Assembly (NCBI RefSeq): GCF_014334055.1
Contig: NZ_CP060490.1
Location: 1,674,001 to 1,738,000, forward strand
Length of the DNA stretch: 64,000 nucleotides
Reading direction: 5' to 3'
DNA from: Oscillibacter hominis
GTDB taxonomy: Bacteria > Bacillota > Clostridia > Oscillospirales > Oscillospiraceae
Made by a program: the position numbers and the translations under genes. This document shows positions 39,511-48,473 of this stretch, piece by piece (position 1 is the stretch's first letter; each line of letters starts with the position of its first letter). The notes beneath the pieces were generated by a model. That model had not been told where the DNA came from, did no database searches, and saw nothing but the letters and a program-made list of their open reading frames with translations.

Positions 39511-41254
39511 TGCTCAAATTCTGCGTGCGGTACAGCGCGGCATAGGCGCCGTCCCTGCCCATCAGCTCCTCGTGGCTCCCCTGCTCCTCGATCTCGCCGT
39601 CCCGAATCACCAGGATGCGGTCCGCGTTCCGAACCGTGGAGAGGCGGTGGGCGATGATGAAGGTGGTGCGGCCCTTGGCCAGTTGGTCAAAGGTCTCCTG
39701 AATCTTTGCCTCGGTGACGCTGTCCAGGGCCGAGGTGGCCTCATCCAAAATCAGCACCGGCGGATTCTTCAAAAAGATACGGGCAATGGAGATGCGCTGC
39801 TTCTGGCCGCCGGAGAGCATGGTCCCCCGCTCCCCCACATAGCTGTCAAAGCCGTCGGGCATCTCCATGATATCGTCGTAGATTTCCGCCTGCTTGGCCG
39901 CGGAAATCACCTCTTCCTCCGTGGCGTCGGGACGGCCGTAGCGGATGTTCTCAAATACGCTGTCCGCAAAGAGGAATACATCCTGCTGCACCACGCCGAT
40001 GTTGCGGTGCAGCGACTCCTGGGTTACCTCCCGCACATCCTGCCCGTCGATGCGGATGGCACCGGAGGTCACGTCGTAAAAGCGGGGGATCAGCTGGCAG
40101 AGGGTGCTCTTTCCCCCACCGGAGGGCCCCACCACGGCGATGGTCTCGCCGGCCTTTACATGGAGATCCACATCGTGGAGCACTGCCACGCCCTCCCGGT
40201 AGGCAAAGCTCACATGCTCCACGTCCACACGGCCCGCCACACGGCCCAGGTCCCTTGCGTCCGGCGCGTCCCGGAGATCCGGCTCCGTGCGCATCAGGTC
40301 CGCGAAGCGCTGCAATCCGGCAAAGCCGTTGGCGAACATCTCCGCAAAGCTGGAAAGCTTGCGGATGGGCGTAATGAAGGTGGTGATATACAGGCTGAAG
40401 GTGATGAGGTCCACGTAATTCATCTGATCCTTCATAATGAGCCAGCCGCCCACTGCAATCACCGCGGCGGAGAGGATGCAGAGGAAGAACTCCATCACCG
40501 CGTTGAAAAGGCCCATCTCCTTGTGAAACTGCTTCTTGGAGGACTTGAAGGATTCGTTGGAGCGTTCGAACTTCTCCAGCTCCGCGTCCTCATTGGCAAA
40601 GGCCTTGGCGGTACGCATGCCGGAGAGCCCGGACTCGATGTCCGCGTTGATGACCGCGGTCTTCTGCTTGACCGCGCGGGAGGCGGAGGACATGCCCCGC
40701 CGCCGCTGCCAGACCACCACAAGAAAGACGGGGATCAGGATGGCCACCACCAACGCCAGCCGCCACTCGATGGTAAAGAGGACCACCAGTGCGCCCACGA
40801 TGGTGACAAGGGAGATGAACAGGTCCTCCGGCCCGTGGTGAGCCAGCTCCGTAATCTCAAAGAGGTCTCCTGTGAGCCGGCTCATCAGCTGCCCCGTCCG
40901 GTTGCGGTCAAAATAGCCGAAGGAGAGCTCCTGCATATGCCGGAACAAATCCTCCCGGATATCCGCCTCCACTAAGATGCCGAAGGTATGGCCCCAGTAA
41001 CAGACAACATAGCTGAACACCGCCCGCAGTGTAAACGCCAGGAACACAATGACCATCACCGTAAAGAAGGTCTTGTACTCCTTGCCCGGCAGCAGGTCGT
41101 ACATGGCCATGCGGGACACATAGGGGAAGGCCAGGTCGGTCAGGGCAATCATCAGGGCGCAGAACATATCCAGGAAAAACAGCTTCCTGTGTGGCTTAAA
41201 ATACGATAAGAAAATCTGAAAGGTGCTCTTTTTCTGAAAATCCCGGGTGGTCAT
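39503..41254 (-). CDS. ABC exporter half-transporter
   Basis: 583 residues. A six-helix membrane domain (about 10-310) precedes an ATPase domain with Walker A GPSGGGKST, signature LSGGQ and Walker B LILDEATS with the catalytic Glu, plus the H-loop in IAHRLSTV. All sites are canonical, so it may work as a homodimer. The ATG at 41254 is chosen behind AAGGAG, seven bases away; the frame also opens at 41278. It heads the operon with ylmH, DUF896 and xpaC. Substrate unknown. Confidence 0.93.
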   Translation of the reverse strand: MTTRDFQKKSTFQIFLSYFKPHRKLFFLDMFCALMIALTDLAFPYVSRMAMYDLLPGKEYKTFFTVMVIVFLAFTLRAVFSYVVCYWGHTFGILVEADIREDLFRHMQELSFGYFDRNRTGQLMSRLTGDLFEITELAHHGPEDLFISLVTIVGALVVLFTIEWRLALVVAILIPVFLVVVWQRRRGMSSASRAVKQKTAVINADIESGLSGMRTAKAFANEDAELEKFERSNESFKSSKKQFHKEMGLFNAVMEFFLCILSAAVIAVGGWLIMKDQMNYVDLITFSLYITTFITPIRKLSSFAEMFANGFAGLQRFADLMRTEPDLRDAPDARDLGRVAGRVDVEHVSFAYREGVAVLHDVDLHVKAGETIAVVGPSGGGKSTLCQLIPRFYDVTSGAIRIDGQDVREVTQESLHRNIGVVQQDVFLFADSVFENIRYGRPDATEEEVISAAKQAEIYDDIMEMPDGFDSYVGERGTMLSGGQKQRISIARIFLKNPPVLILDEATSALDSVTEAKIQETFDQLAKGRTTFIIAHRLSTVRNADRILVIRDGEIEEQGSHEELMGRDGAYAALYRTQNLSNG

Positions 41255-41265
41255 TTCCTCTCTCC

Positions 41266-41325
41266 TTGCGCAAGACAATGATAGTGATACAGTTTTAGTA
41301 TAGCATCCTTCCTTTCATTGCGCAA
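41266..41325 (-). promoter_or_regulatory. Promoter of the ABC/ylmH operon with two TTGCGCAA boxes
   Basis: Minus-strand -35 TTGCGC (41325-41320) and -10 TATACT (41302-41297) are 17 bases apart. The palindrome TTGCGCAA occurs twice, at 41318-41325 over the -35 and at 41266-41273 next to the ribosome site. Two identical boxes 52 bases apart suggest one regulator bound at both ends of the leader. Confidence 0.5.
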
Positions 41326-41411
41326 GAGATAGGCTGTATCCTTCCAGGGAGATTGACAGGCCGTTTTTGCGGAAAACTCCATGGCTTTGATTACATGATA
41401 AACTCAAGAAG

Positions 41412-41449
41412 CCAAGGGCCGGTGCGGCAAATGCCGCACCGGCCCTTGG
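41412..41449 (-). terminator. Terminator of the second TRAP operon
   Basis: Perfect 18-bp GC-rich stem (41412-41429 with 41432-41449), two-base loop, 20 bases past the dctM stop. The following T run is weak. Confidence 0.75.
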
Positions 41450-41468
41450 TGCACTTTATACTCGCTTG

Positions 41469-42746
41469 CTAATACAGCAGATTGGGCAGCCACAGGGTAA
41501 AGGCGGGGATATAGGTAATGGCCAGAAGCGCAAGAATCAACGGGATGTAGAATGGGACTGAGCTTTTCACAACCCGTTCAAAGGGGATTTTTGCAATATT
41601 GGTCATGATAAACAGGCTGACTCCAAAGGGCGGTGTGATGGTCCCAATGAGGATGTTGATGGTCACCATCACGCCGAAGGTGATCCGGCTGACCCCCAGA
41701 AGATCGATGATGGGCAGCAGGATGGGCACCATAATCAACTGGATGGAGGTGCCGTCCATAAACATACCAAGAACCAGTAAAATTACATTGATCAGCAACA
41801 AGATCAGGTACTTGTTTTCTGTCAAGCCCAAGAGAATATCCGTAATCAGGGACGGGATTCGTTCGGCGGTCAGGAACCAGCTGGTGGTGGAGCCCATGCC
41901 GATGAGGAACATGATCAGTGTGCAGCTTTCCACCGTCATTTTCAGCGCGTCCAACAGCACCTTCCAGCTGAGGCTCCGGTAGCACAGGCCAATGGCCAGA
42001 GAGTAAACCACGCCGATGATGCCGGCCTCTGTGGGGGTGACGATTCCGCTGGACATAAAGTAGAGCAGGATCAGGGGGCACAGCAGGGCAAAAACGCCCC
42101 GCTTGGTGGCCTTGACGAACCGCTGCAGTGAAAACCTGACCGGAGCAGGCATCTTAACTTTGCCTGTAACATAGAGGATGTAGCTTGTAACGCAGAGGAT
42201 CAGCGCCACCAAAAGCCCGGGTACCATACCGGCCATAAACAGCTTTGCAACCGAGGTGGAGGATAGCGTGGCGTAGATGAGCAGCGTGACGCTGGGCGGG
42301 ATGATGGGGCCCAGGACCGCCGAAGCCATGGTGATGGCTGTGGTGAAGTCCACAGGGTATCCCTTTTTGGTCATGGCGTTGATCTCCACCATGCCCAGCC
42401 CCGCCGCGTCGGCGGTGGAAGTTCCGGATACGCCGGCGAATACCACGCTGGCCAATACATTGGCATGGGCCAGACCGCCCTTGATGTGGCCCACCGCGGC
42501 CTCCGCCCAGTCAAAGATGCGGTCTGTGATGCCAGCCGTGTTCATCAGGTTCCCCAAGAGGACAAAATAGGGGATGGCCACCAGCGTGTAGCTGCTGGCG
42601 CCGTTGGTGATTAAAAGGGGCAGCGAGGAGAGGGAGTAACCGCCCACCGTGCATGCCGCCATGGTGCCCAGGCCCAGAGAGAAAGAGATGGGCGCTCCAA
42701 GCAGCAGCATGGCCATAAAGACAACAAACAGGCAAAGTCCCGACAT
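41469..42746 (-). CDS. TRAP transporter large permease subunit (DctM-type), locus 2
   Basis: 425 residues with about 12 hydrophobic helices. DctM blocks are AVVFAGVSGTSTADAAGLG-type (here SVVFAGVSGTSTADAAGLG), IIPPSVTLLIYA, VTPTEAGIIG and TPPFGVSLFI. It is the ion-coupled channel of the second TRAP system. It starts right at the end of the dctQ gene (ATG 42746), with no gap, in an operon with an OCD-family enzyme and an amidohydrolase. Confidence 0.93.
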   Translation of the reverse strand: MSGLCLFVVFMAMLLLGAPISFSLGLGTMAACTVGGYSLSSLPLLITNGASSYTLVAIPYFVLLGNLMNTAGITDRIFDWAEAAVGHIKGGLAHANVLASVVFAGVSGTSTADAAGLGMVEINAMTKKGYPVDFTTAITMASAVLGPIIPPSVTLLIYATLSSTSVAKLFMAGMVPGLLVALILCVTSYILYVTGKVKMPAPVRFSLQRFVKATKRGVFALLCPLILLYFMSSGIVTPTEAGIIGVVYSLAIGLCYRSLSWKVLLDALKMTVESCTLIMFLIGMGSTTSWFLTAERIPSLITDILLGLTENKYLILLLINVILLVLGMFMDGTSIQLIMVPILLPIIDLLGVSRITFGVMVTINILIGTITPPFGVSLFIMTNIAKIPFERVVKSSVPFYIPLILALLAITYIPAFTLWLPNLLY

Positions 42747-43264
42747 TACGCCTTCTCCTTTCTTTTCAGGTGTTCAGCCACGTTAAGAAACAGATCCTTC
42801 AATTCATCCACAAAGACCAGGATCAGTGACACACCGCCTACCAGAGCCGCCGCCGATTTCCACCACAGGGGGTACCGTGCAACAGAGGAGAAGCTTCCTA
42901 ATTGGGAGAAAATCAGTTTCCAGGTGTATTCGGTGAAAGGCACCAGGTATATCAGGATGCCGGCAATGACGATCAGCCGAACCACAAATTGACCGGTCGG
43001 GGGGAGCTTTTCCCGGAGGAATGTAATATAGATGTCCTTTTTCGAGTATGAGACGTAGCAAAATCCCATAAATGTAAACCACACCATCAGGAAGATCGTG
43101 ACCTCCTGCACCCAGATGATGGAGATGCCAAACAGCTGCCTTCTGAAAATTTCAAAGCTGTTTAGACCAACAATACCAACCAGGCACAGCAGTGAAATAC
43201 CCAATTCAGCGTGGCAGAGAGCCTTGAGAAACCCCAACCAGATCCGGTCCACTTTTTTCAGCAT
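42746..43264 (-). CDS. TRAP transporter small membrane subunit (DctQ-type), locus 2
   Basis: 172 residues with four predicted helices (about 20-42, 52-70, 92-112 and 135-155). The conserved NSFEIFRRQLFG follows helix 1. The ATG at 43264 (MLKKVDR) is chosen behind AGGGGGAG; an in-frame ATG at 43282 overlaps that site. A hairpin separates it from the binding-protein gene. It pairs with the dctM gene, whose start meets its stop codon. Confidence 0.9.
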   Translation of the reverse strand: MLKKVDRIWLGFLKALCHAELGISLLCLVGIVGLNSFEIFRRQLFGISIIWVQEVTIFLMVWFTFMGFCYVSYSKKDIYITFLREKLPPTGQFVVRLIVIAGILIYLVPFTEYTWKLIFSQLGSFSSVARYPLWWKSAAALVGGVSLILVFVDELKDLFLNVAEHLKRKEKA

Positions 43265-43311
43265 GAATACTCCCCCTGGCATAAAATTTCCGAGCCTTAC
43301 GGCGAAACGGC

Positions 43312-43346
43312 AGACGGCGCGGCGGCAATCCGCTGCCGCGCCGTCT
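43312..43346 (-). terminator. Intra-operon hairpin between dctP and dctQ (locus 2)
   Basis: Stem pairing 43312-43323 with 43335-43346, very GC-rich, directly after the dctP stop. No long T run follows. It matches the position of the hairpin in locus 1, suggesting a common way to keep binding-protein mRNA more abundant. Confidence 0.6.
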
Positions 43347-43359
43347 TGTATACAAGGTT

Positions 43360-44400
43360 TTAATAGCCCAGCTGCTCCAGAATACCCTCAGGCAGCGTGC
43401 CAGCGCTGACCATGTCCTGATACACGTCCATCAGCGCCTCGGTGCAGGGCTTGGTGTCTAACTTGTAGAAGGTGGCGCCCGCCTCTTCCATTCGGGCAAT
43501 CGATGCGTCCACTTCTTCCTGGAGCAGTCCGTTGGAGTAGGCGGCGGTCTCATTGGCTGCGTCGGTGAGAATCTGCTGCTCTTCCGTTAACTTGTTCCAC
43601 ACGTCCAGGTTCGCCACAATCAGGATTTCCTGGGGATACTCATCGATTTCGGTGATATAGGGCGCCACTTCATAAAAGCCCATGTCCTCGATCTGGGACA
43701 CAGGGGAGGCAACTGCCTCGGCCGTGCCCTGCTGAATAGCCAGATACGCCTCGCCCCAGTTGATGACGATGGGGTTGGTGCCCAAGGTGCTCCAGCACTT
43801 CATATACATGTCGCTCTCATGGGTGCGGAAGCGCAGGCCTTTGAAATCCTCCAGAGTCTGGAGGGGCTTGACGGAACAGACCACACGATAGGGGCCCCGC
43901 AGCCAGTCCCGGTTGGTGTTGACAATGTGGAAGCCATTCTCTTCCATAACTTTCTGCTGCTCTTTACCAAAATCTCCCTGTACCAAATCAATGAACTGCT
44001 CGTTGCTGCTGAACAGGAAGGGAATATTGGTAATTTCAAACATATTGCTGTAGCCGGTGAAATAGTTTCCGCCCTCACCGTAGAGCTCCTGAGTGCCCAG
44101 CTGCAGATTGGAGACCTGGGTCTGGGCATCGCCCAACTGCTCGGAGGGATACACTACAACTTCCACTTCTCCCCCGGTCCGCTCGTTGACCAGATCGGCA
44201 AAGTACTGGTAGCACTTTCCCTCAAAGGAATCCTCGGACATCTTGGTGCCTAATTTCAGCGTCACCTTACTTGCGGCGCCGCCGCTGCCTTGGGAAGAGC
44301 CGGAATCACCGGATGCACTCCCGGACCCGGAAGTTCCGCAGGATCCCAATAGGGTAAGTACCAGAGTCAGTGCCAGGGCAAGTGATAAGCCTTTTTTCAT
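43360..44400 (-). CDS. TRAP transporter solute-binding lipoprotein (DctP-type), locus 2
   Basis: 346 residues. A lipoprotein signal ends in LTLLGSC (Cys21) and is followed by a Gly/Ser spacer. The DctP fold shows LKLGTKMSED, GLRFRTHESDMYM (with the ligand-binding Arg), INWGEAYLAIQQG and LTEEQQILTDAANE. It captures an organic or amino acid for DctQM. ATG 44400 follows TAGGAGGAG. Downstream of the OCD and amidohydrolase genes, which suggests a ring-containing or N-acylated ligand, but none is proved. Confidence 0.92.
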   Translation of the reverse strand: MKKGLSLALALTLVLTLLGSCGTSGSGSASGDSGSSQGSGGAASKVTLKLGTKMSEDSFEGKCYQYFADLVNERTGGEVEVVVYPSEQLGDAQTQVSNLQLGTQELYGEGGNYFTGYSNMFEITNIPFLFSSNEQFIDLVQGDFGKEQQKVMEENGFHIVNTNRDWLRGPYRVVCSVKPLQTLEDFKGLRFRTHESDMYMKCWSTLGTNPIVINWGEAYLAIQQGTAEAVASPVSQIEDMGFYEVAPYITEIDEYPQEILIVANLDVWNKLTEEQQILTDAANETAAYSNGLLQEEVDASIARMEEAGATFYKLDTKPCTEALMDVYQDMVSAGTLPEGILEQLGY

Positions 44401-44451
44401 TACGATCTCCTCCTAAATTAAAATTAGCTTCTTTGCAAGAAGTCAGGTACG

Positions 44452-45531
44452 TCATTTCCACAGGGGCTTGTCCCAAAGGCGCAACTTGGTGCCTATTTTC
44501 TTATCCAGCGCATTTTGATAGAGTGCTGCGGCCAGGGCAATGTCGGAAACAGGCATTCCCATCCAATAGAAGATGCGATGGCCAACGCCCTCTGGGAGCC
44601 TCCTGCCTTCGATCACATCCCCCAGGTCGCAGACACGGTCCGCCGGGATTGCGCCCGCTTCCATCAGCCGCAGCGCGTCAAAGGTGGGAAGGCCCATCTG
44701 GGGGTCGTTTTGAATCCAAATGTCGTGGGCCGCCTTGTGATCGAACACAAGCTGCGCATCACAGAGGATGTCCTGCTCAATCTCCACATCGGAGGAGATC
44801 AGCAGCACCGCGCCCTCCTTCAGCCACGCCTTTTTCAGCACAAAGCTGTTGGACTGGCCGGTGTGGACGATGTCCGCATCCCGCAGTGCCTCCTCCATGG
44901 AGCCCGCCGCCGACACCTCACGGCCGGTGAACTCCGACATCTCCCGGCAGTAGGCCTTGCACTTTTCCCCGTCGATGTCATAGACCTGAACCGACTCAAT
45001 CCCGGGACACTCGGAAAAGAGTGCCAGGATCACAAACCGATTCATCAGCCCCGCGCCCACCAGCGCCGCCTTTTTGCATCCGTCATGGCAGAGGTAGCGC
45101 ATGGCCACCCCGGGCGCTGCTCCGCTCCGGGCCGCGCTGAGCAGGGGAGCCGTCAAGAGTGCCAGAGGCCGCCCCGTCTCCAGGTCGTTGAGCATCACCA
45201 TGTGGTAGGCCCTGGGCAGATTCTTTTTCAGGTTTTGAAGAGATGCGCCGTACCACTTTTCACCCACCGCTCCAAAGGGGCCGCCCACATAGGCCGGCAT
45301 CGCCATAAAGCTGTAGCCCGGCGCGGCCACCGGCATTCCGGGGAACCGTTTTTCTTTGGGAAAGCAGATGCGGATTCCATGCTCATTTTCGCTTGGCCCA
45401 CCCATCAGATACTCTCCCCGGGTAACAGTACGGAATACCTCCTCGGCGTTGTCCACACAAAACCGGATGTCTAAAAGGCCCGCCCGAATAGTATCCTCTT
45501 CAGACAGGTACAGCAGCTCGTTGTTTTCCAT
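44452..45531 (-). CDS. Ornithine cyclodeaminase/mu-crystallin family NAD-dependent enzyme
   Basis: 359 residues. The family shows in the N-terminal AMPAYVGGPFGAVGEKWY-like block, the DLETGRPLALL strand, the Rossmann turn VGAGLMNRFVI (about 172-182) and C-terminal GVGHRIFYWMG. Members are ornithine or lysine cyclodeaminases, alanine or other amino-acid dehydrogenases, and imine reductases; specificity cannot be read. ATG 45531 with AAGGTGAGAAG upstream is chosen, with a longer frame overlapping the amidohydrolase gene. It lies between amidohydrolase and TRAP genes. Confidence 0.87.
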   Translation of the reverse strand: MENNELLYLSEEDTIRAGLLDIRFCVDNAEEVFRTVTRGEYLMGGPSENEHGIRICFPKEKRFPGMPVAAPGYSFMAMPAYVGGPFGAVGEKWYGASLQNLKKNLPRAYHMVMLNDLETGRPLALLTAPLLSAARSGAAPGVAMRYLCHDGCKKAALVGAGLMNRFVILALFSECPGIESVQVYDIDGEKCKAYCREMSEFTGREVSAAGSMEEALRDADIVHTGQSNSFVLKKAWLKEGAVLLISSDVEIEQDILCDAQLVFDHKAAHDIWIQNDPQMGLPTFDALRLMEAGAIPADRVCDLGDVIEGRRLPEGVGHRIFYWMGMPVSDIALAAALYQNALDKKIGTKLRLWDKPLWK

Positions 45532-45535
45532 CTTC

Positions 45536-46879
45536 TCACCTTTCATACCGGGTTTCTCCATTCTCCGCCACCAGCCTGCCGCCAATATAGACCTGCCTCA
45601 ACTGTGAAACTTCAGGGTAGTCCACCACCAACAGGTCCGCAGTATAGCCTTTTTTCACCATTCCCAGCCCCGGAGCAATCCCGGGGATGGCCATTGCCAC
45701 GTTGGAGGTGGCGGCAGCCACTGCGGCCGGCAGCGTGGCCGCCCCCTGCGCCGCGATGTACTCAATACCCTTCAGCATGGAGTCGGACTGTCCGCCGGAA
45801 AAGTCGGTGGAGAGGAGGTCGATCAGCCCCTCCCGGAACATGGTGGTCAGCACATCGGGGTGGGGGCCCACCAGCCGGCGGGAAAAGGAATCGAATACCG
45901 CACCGTCAATCCACACGCCGTATTCCGCTCGGAGCTTCCGCCCGGCGTCCAAGGCTTCGTCCACGGTAAAGAGGCAGTTGGAGTGGGATGGGATGAAGCG
46001 GCGCAGCCCGCGCCTGGCCAACCGCTGAACCTCCAGCGTGGTGGAAGGCGTGTGGTGGAGAATCACCGGCACATCATAGCGAATCCCGGCCTCCACCGCC
46101 TCCTCATAGGCATTCAGAGCCTTGTCATACACCCGGAAGGTAGTCTCATACACAATATCCCGGCACTCTTCCGGCGTTAATACCTGCTCCAGCCCACACT
46201 CCTTCAGCGCCTCCAACACCCGGTCCCTCCGGTAGTAAGTCCGGTCCGCCCAGGTGCCCAGCACCGACAAAAACATGGCATAGGACTGATCCGCAGTAAT
46301 GGTGACGCCCTTGCGCTCTTTTACCATCCGGGGAATGTAGACATAGTCGCCTCCGCCCGTGGTCTGTCCGGAGCCCACCTCGCCGATGGCGATGGCCCCG
46401 TCGGCCAACATCTTCTCAAGGGTCATGGCGCGGTGGGACGCATCCAGTCCGGCGCCGTCGGCACAGTTGGCGGCAAGAAAGCTCTTGGGCAGTTGCACGG
46501 CGGCCGTCTTGATCCGCACTGGGTGCAGCTCCTGGGTGGCCTTGACCTCATCCATGGTAACAAATCCGTCCACCCCCATCACCGTGGTGTGGCCGTTCAA
46601 AAGGTCACGGTCCAGCTGGGTGAGAACCTGTTCCCTTGTGCGTGCCGCCGCACCACTGGAGAGAAACGGGCCCATGACCACACTGTGAGTGTGGTGGTTG
46701 ATGAGCCCCGGCAGCACCGCCTTGCCGGTACAGTCTATAATTCGGGCGTTCTTTTCGTTCAGCCCTTCCACGGAATGGGTCACATCCACAATCCGGTCAT
46801 TCTCCACCAGCACATTGGCGCCCGTCTGAAGCGTTTTTCCATCTCCATTGACGACCACCGCATTTTTGAATACCAGCAT
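45536..46879 (-). CDS. Metal-dependent amidohydrolase
   Basis: 447 residues of the amidohydrolase superfamily (imidazolonepropionase/dihydroorotase-like layout). Small beta domains at the ends enclose a barrel with HTH (H63, H65), a bridging stretch around IAIGEVGSG, LHHTPS, IPSHSN and the Asp in STDFSGG as likely metal ligands. It probably hydrolyses a cyclic amide or N-acyl amino acid taken in by the TRAP system. The start is ATG 46879 behind AGGAGTG. It is first in the operon and divergent from two TetR genes. Confidence 0.88.
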   Translation of the reverse strand: MLVFKNAVVVNGDGKTLQTGANVLVENDRIVDVTHSVEGLNEKNARIIDCTGKAVLPGLINHHTHSVVMGPFLSSGAAARTREQVLTQLDRDLLNGHTTVMGVDGFVTMDEVKATQELHPVRIKTAAVQLPKSFLAANCADGAGLDASHRAMTLEKMLADGAIAIGEVGSGQTTGGGDYVYIPRMVKERKGVTITADQSYAMFLSVLGTWADRTYYRRDRVLEALKECGLEQVLTPEECRDIVYETTFRVYDKALNAYEEAVEAGIRYDVPVILHHTPSTTLEVQRLARRGLRRFIPSHSNCLFTVDEALDAGRKLRAEYGVWIDGAVFDSFSRRLVGPHPDVLTTMFREGLIDLLSTDFSGGQSDSMLKGIEYIAAQGAATLPAAVAAATSNVAMAIPGIAPGLGMVKKGYTADLLVVDYPEVSQLRQVYIGGRLVAENGETRYER

Positions 46880-46896
46880 ATTCGCTCACTCCTGTA

Positions 46897-46962
46897 TGAC
46901 TCAATTCACTGAATCATGTCATTTTTTAATATTAAACTACCACCCCTTTCAAAATTAGTCAA
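46897..46962 (-). promoter_or_regulatory. Promoter and operator of the second TRAP operon
   Basis: On the minus strand TTGACT (46962-46957) and TAGTTT (46939-46934) are 17 bases apart. An imperfect 25-bp palindrome (46897-46921, TGACTCAATTCA against TGAATCATGTCA) lies just after the start site, fitting a TetR-type operator. The rest of the gap to 47206 shows nothing else clear. Confidence 0.55.
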
Positions 46963-47206
46963 TAGCAACCGTAAGATTCCATTGTTTTTTGTATAAAATG
47001 CAAAATTTCTTGGTTGATTTTGTCAGGCTTTGACGAAATTCGAACATTGCAAGTTTGATTTTTCTCTTTGTTGCGTAATAAATTTCCTTCCACAAACTGG
47101 ACAAACCCCCACCTGTGCTTTATGATAGGAACGAAACTACTTCCGCTCTGTCCCAGATTAAGGCAGGCTCTGACGGGAAAACGGGCGGCGACAGGAGTGA
47201 ATCACC

Positions 47207-47803
47207 ATCACACGGCGAGAAACACAGGCCCTGGCAACCCGAAAGCGGATTTTCGACGTTGCAATTGAGCTCATCAATGAGCGGGGCTTCTATCAGACCA
47301 CCATCGGGGATATTGCAGAGAAAGCGGAGATTTCCGTGGGCTGCTTTTACGAGTATTTCGACAACAAGGAAGCATTGCTGGCAGAGTATCTGAGCGCCAC
47401 CGACAGCCACTACCAGCAATACTATCAAGATGTGCTCTGCACCTCCCCTTTTCCCGACAGCATGGAGAAAGTCCGGCAGTATATGCACTTTTCCCTTCAA
47501 CTGCTGACCAATCATTCCAGGTATAAGGACCTGCTGCGGGTGTATTACGCCTACCTGTCCTGCAACTCCAATCAACTGGCGGACCGCAGCCGTCACTTTT
47601 TCATCGTACTGTCGGAGCTGATTGACCAGGCGGTTTCAGATGGGTCCATTCGCAAAGACCTGAGTAAGGAGTTTGTGATTGATTTAATTGTCTACCTGTT
47701 CCGCTCCGTCACCATTGAATGGTGCTCCAGTTCCGGCCATGTCTGCGTGGAGGAATACATCCCTTCCATCGATGAGATGATCCGCTTTTTGAGATCCCGC
47801 TGA
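47207..47803 (+). CDS. TetR-family regulator with likely ATC start
   Basis: 198 residues if started at ATC 47207, with ACAGGAG 9 bases before it. The HTH is intact and in frame upstream of any ATG, GTG or TTG: ALATRKRIFDVAIELINERG, then TTIGDIAEKAEISVGCFYEYF. The frame is closed by TGA at 47198, and the first standard start (GTG 47336) would delete the HTH. ATC starts are rare but known. Start loss or a sequencing error is possible. Its C-terminus is an ordinary TetR ligand domain. It is the first of two tandem TetR genes. Confidence 0.7.
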   Translation: MTRRETQALATRKRIFDVAIELINERGFYQTTIGDIAEKAEISVGCFYEYFDNKEALLAEYLSATDSHYQQYYQDVLCTSPFPDSMEKVRQYMHFSLQLLTNHSRYKDLLRVYYAYLSCNSNQLADRSRHFFIVLSELIDQAVSDGSIRKDLSKEFVIDLIVYLFRSVTIEWCSSSGHVCVEEYIPSIDEMIRFLRSR

Positions 47804-47814
47804 GGAGGAACCAG

Positions 47815-48435
47815 ATGGGTAAAACATATGAAAAATCCGCCGCCACCCGGCAGCGGATCGTCTCAGCCGCCATGTCCCTCTTCCGCCAGCACGGCTACTC
47901 CAATGTGTCCGTCAAGGACATCGTACGGGAGAGCGGCGTGGCGCACGGCAGCTTTTATACGTATTTTAAAAATAAGGACAATCTGTTGGGGGAATACCTT
48001 CAGACCATGGAGGACGACTACTTCAAGTACCACGAGAGCCGGATGAAAGACCCGGCGTACAGCCAGCTGGACCCCATGGAGAAAATCTACCGCTTCCTGG
48101 TGGATGTCAACCAGATCATGGCTGCACCGGGAAAGGACTTTTCCCGGGCCTACAACGCCTACACCATCCGGGAAATGGACATTTTGGGCATCCACAACCG
48201 CAATTACTTCCGCATCCTGGAGTCGCTGCTGGAGGAGGCCCGGGCCCGGAATCAGATCAACCCGGCCATGTCCAATGAGCACATCCTCCAGGCCGCCGTG
48301 GCCATGAACCGGGGCATTGTCATGGAGTGGTCTGTGGATGAGCAGAGCGGCCCGGTCTCGGACAAGGACCCCCTTCTGAGGGAGTTTTGCCGGTATATCG
48401 CCCGCCGGGACGATTCCTCGGCGCTGCAAATATAG
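47815..48435 (+). CDS. TetR-family regulator
   Basis: 206 residues. The HTH (about 12-56) contains AAMSLFRQHGYSNVSVKDI and HGSFYTYFKNKDNLLGEYL. The C-terminal helical domain (about 70-190) is ligand-binding. ATG 47815 follows GAGGAGG. It lies 11 bases after the preceding TetR gene, so both are probably one transcript. Together they are divergent from the amidohydrolase/TRAP operon and are the likely controllers of it. Confidence 0.93.
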   Translation: MGKTYEKSAATRQRIVSAAMSLFRQHGYSNVSVKDIVRESGVAHGSFYTYFKNKDNLLGEYLQTMEDDYFKYHESRMKDPAYSQLDPMEKIYRFLVDVNQIMAAPGKDFSRAYNAYTIREMDILGIHNRNYFRILESLLEEARARNQINPAMSNEHILQAAVAMNRGIVMEWSVDEQSGPVSDKDPLLREFCRYIARRDDSSALQI

Positions 48436-48463
48436 AGAGCGGGACGCTGAAGCGTCCCGCTCT
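48436..48463. terminator. Terminator between convergent TetR and Big_2 genes
   Basis: 13-bp stem (48436-48448 with 48451-48463), loop GA, then TTGTTCT on the right. Confidence 0.75.
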
Positions 48464-48473
48464 TGTTCTATGC

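Noticed and set aside
38996..40975. Plus-strand frame of about 660 codons across ylmH and the ABC gene
   Set aside because: Antisense to conserved genes and without any family motif.
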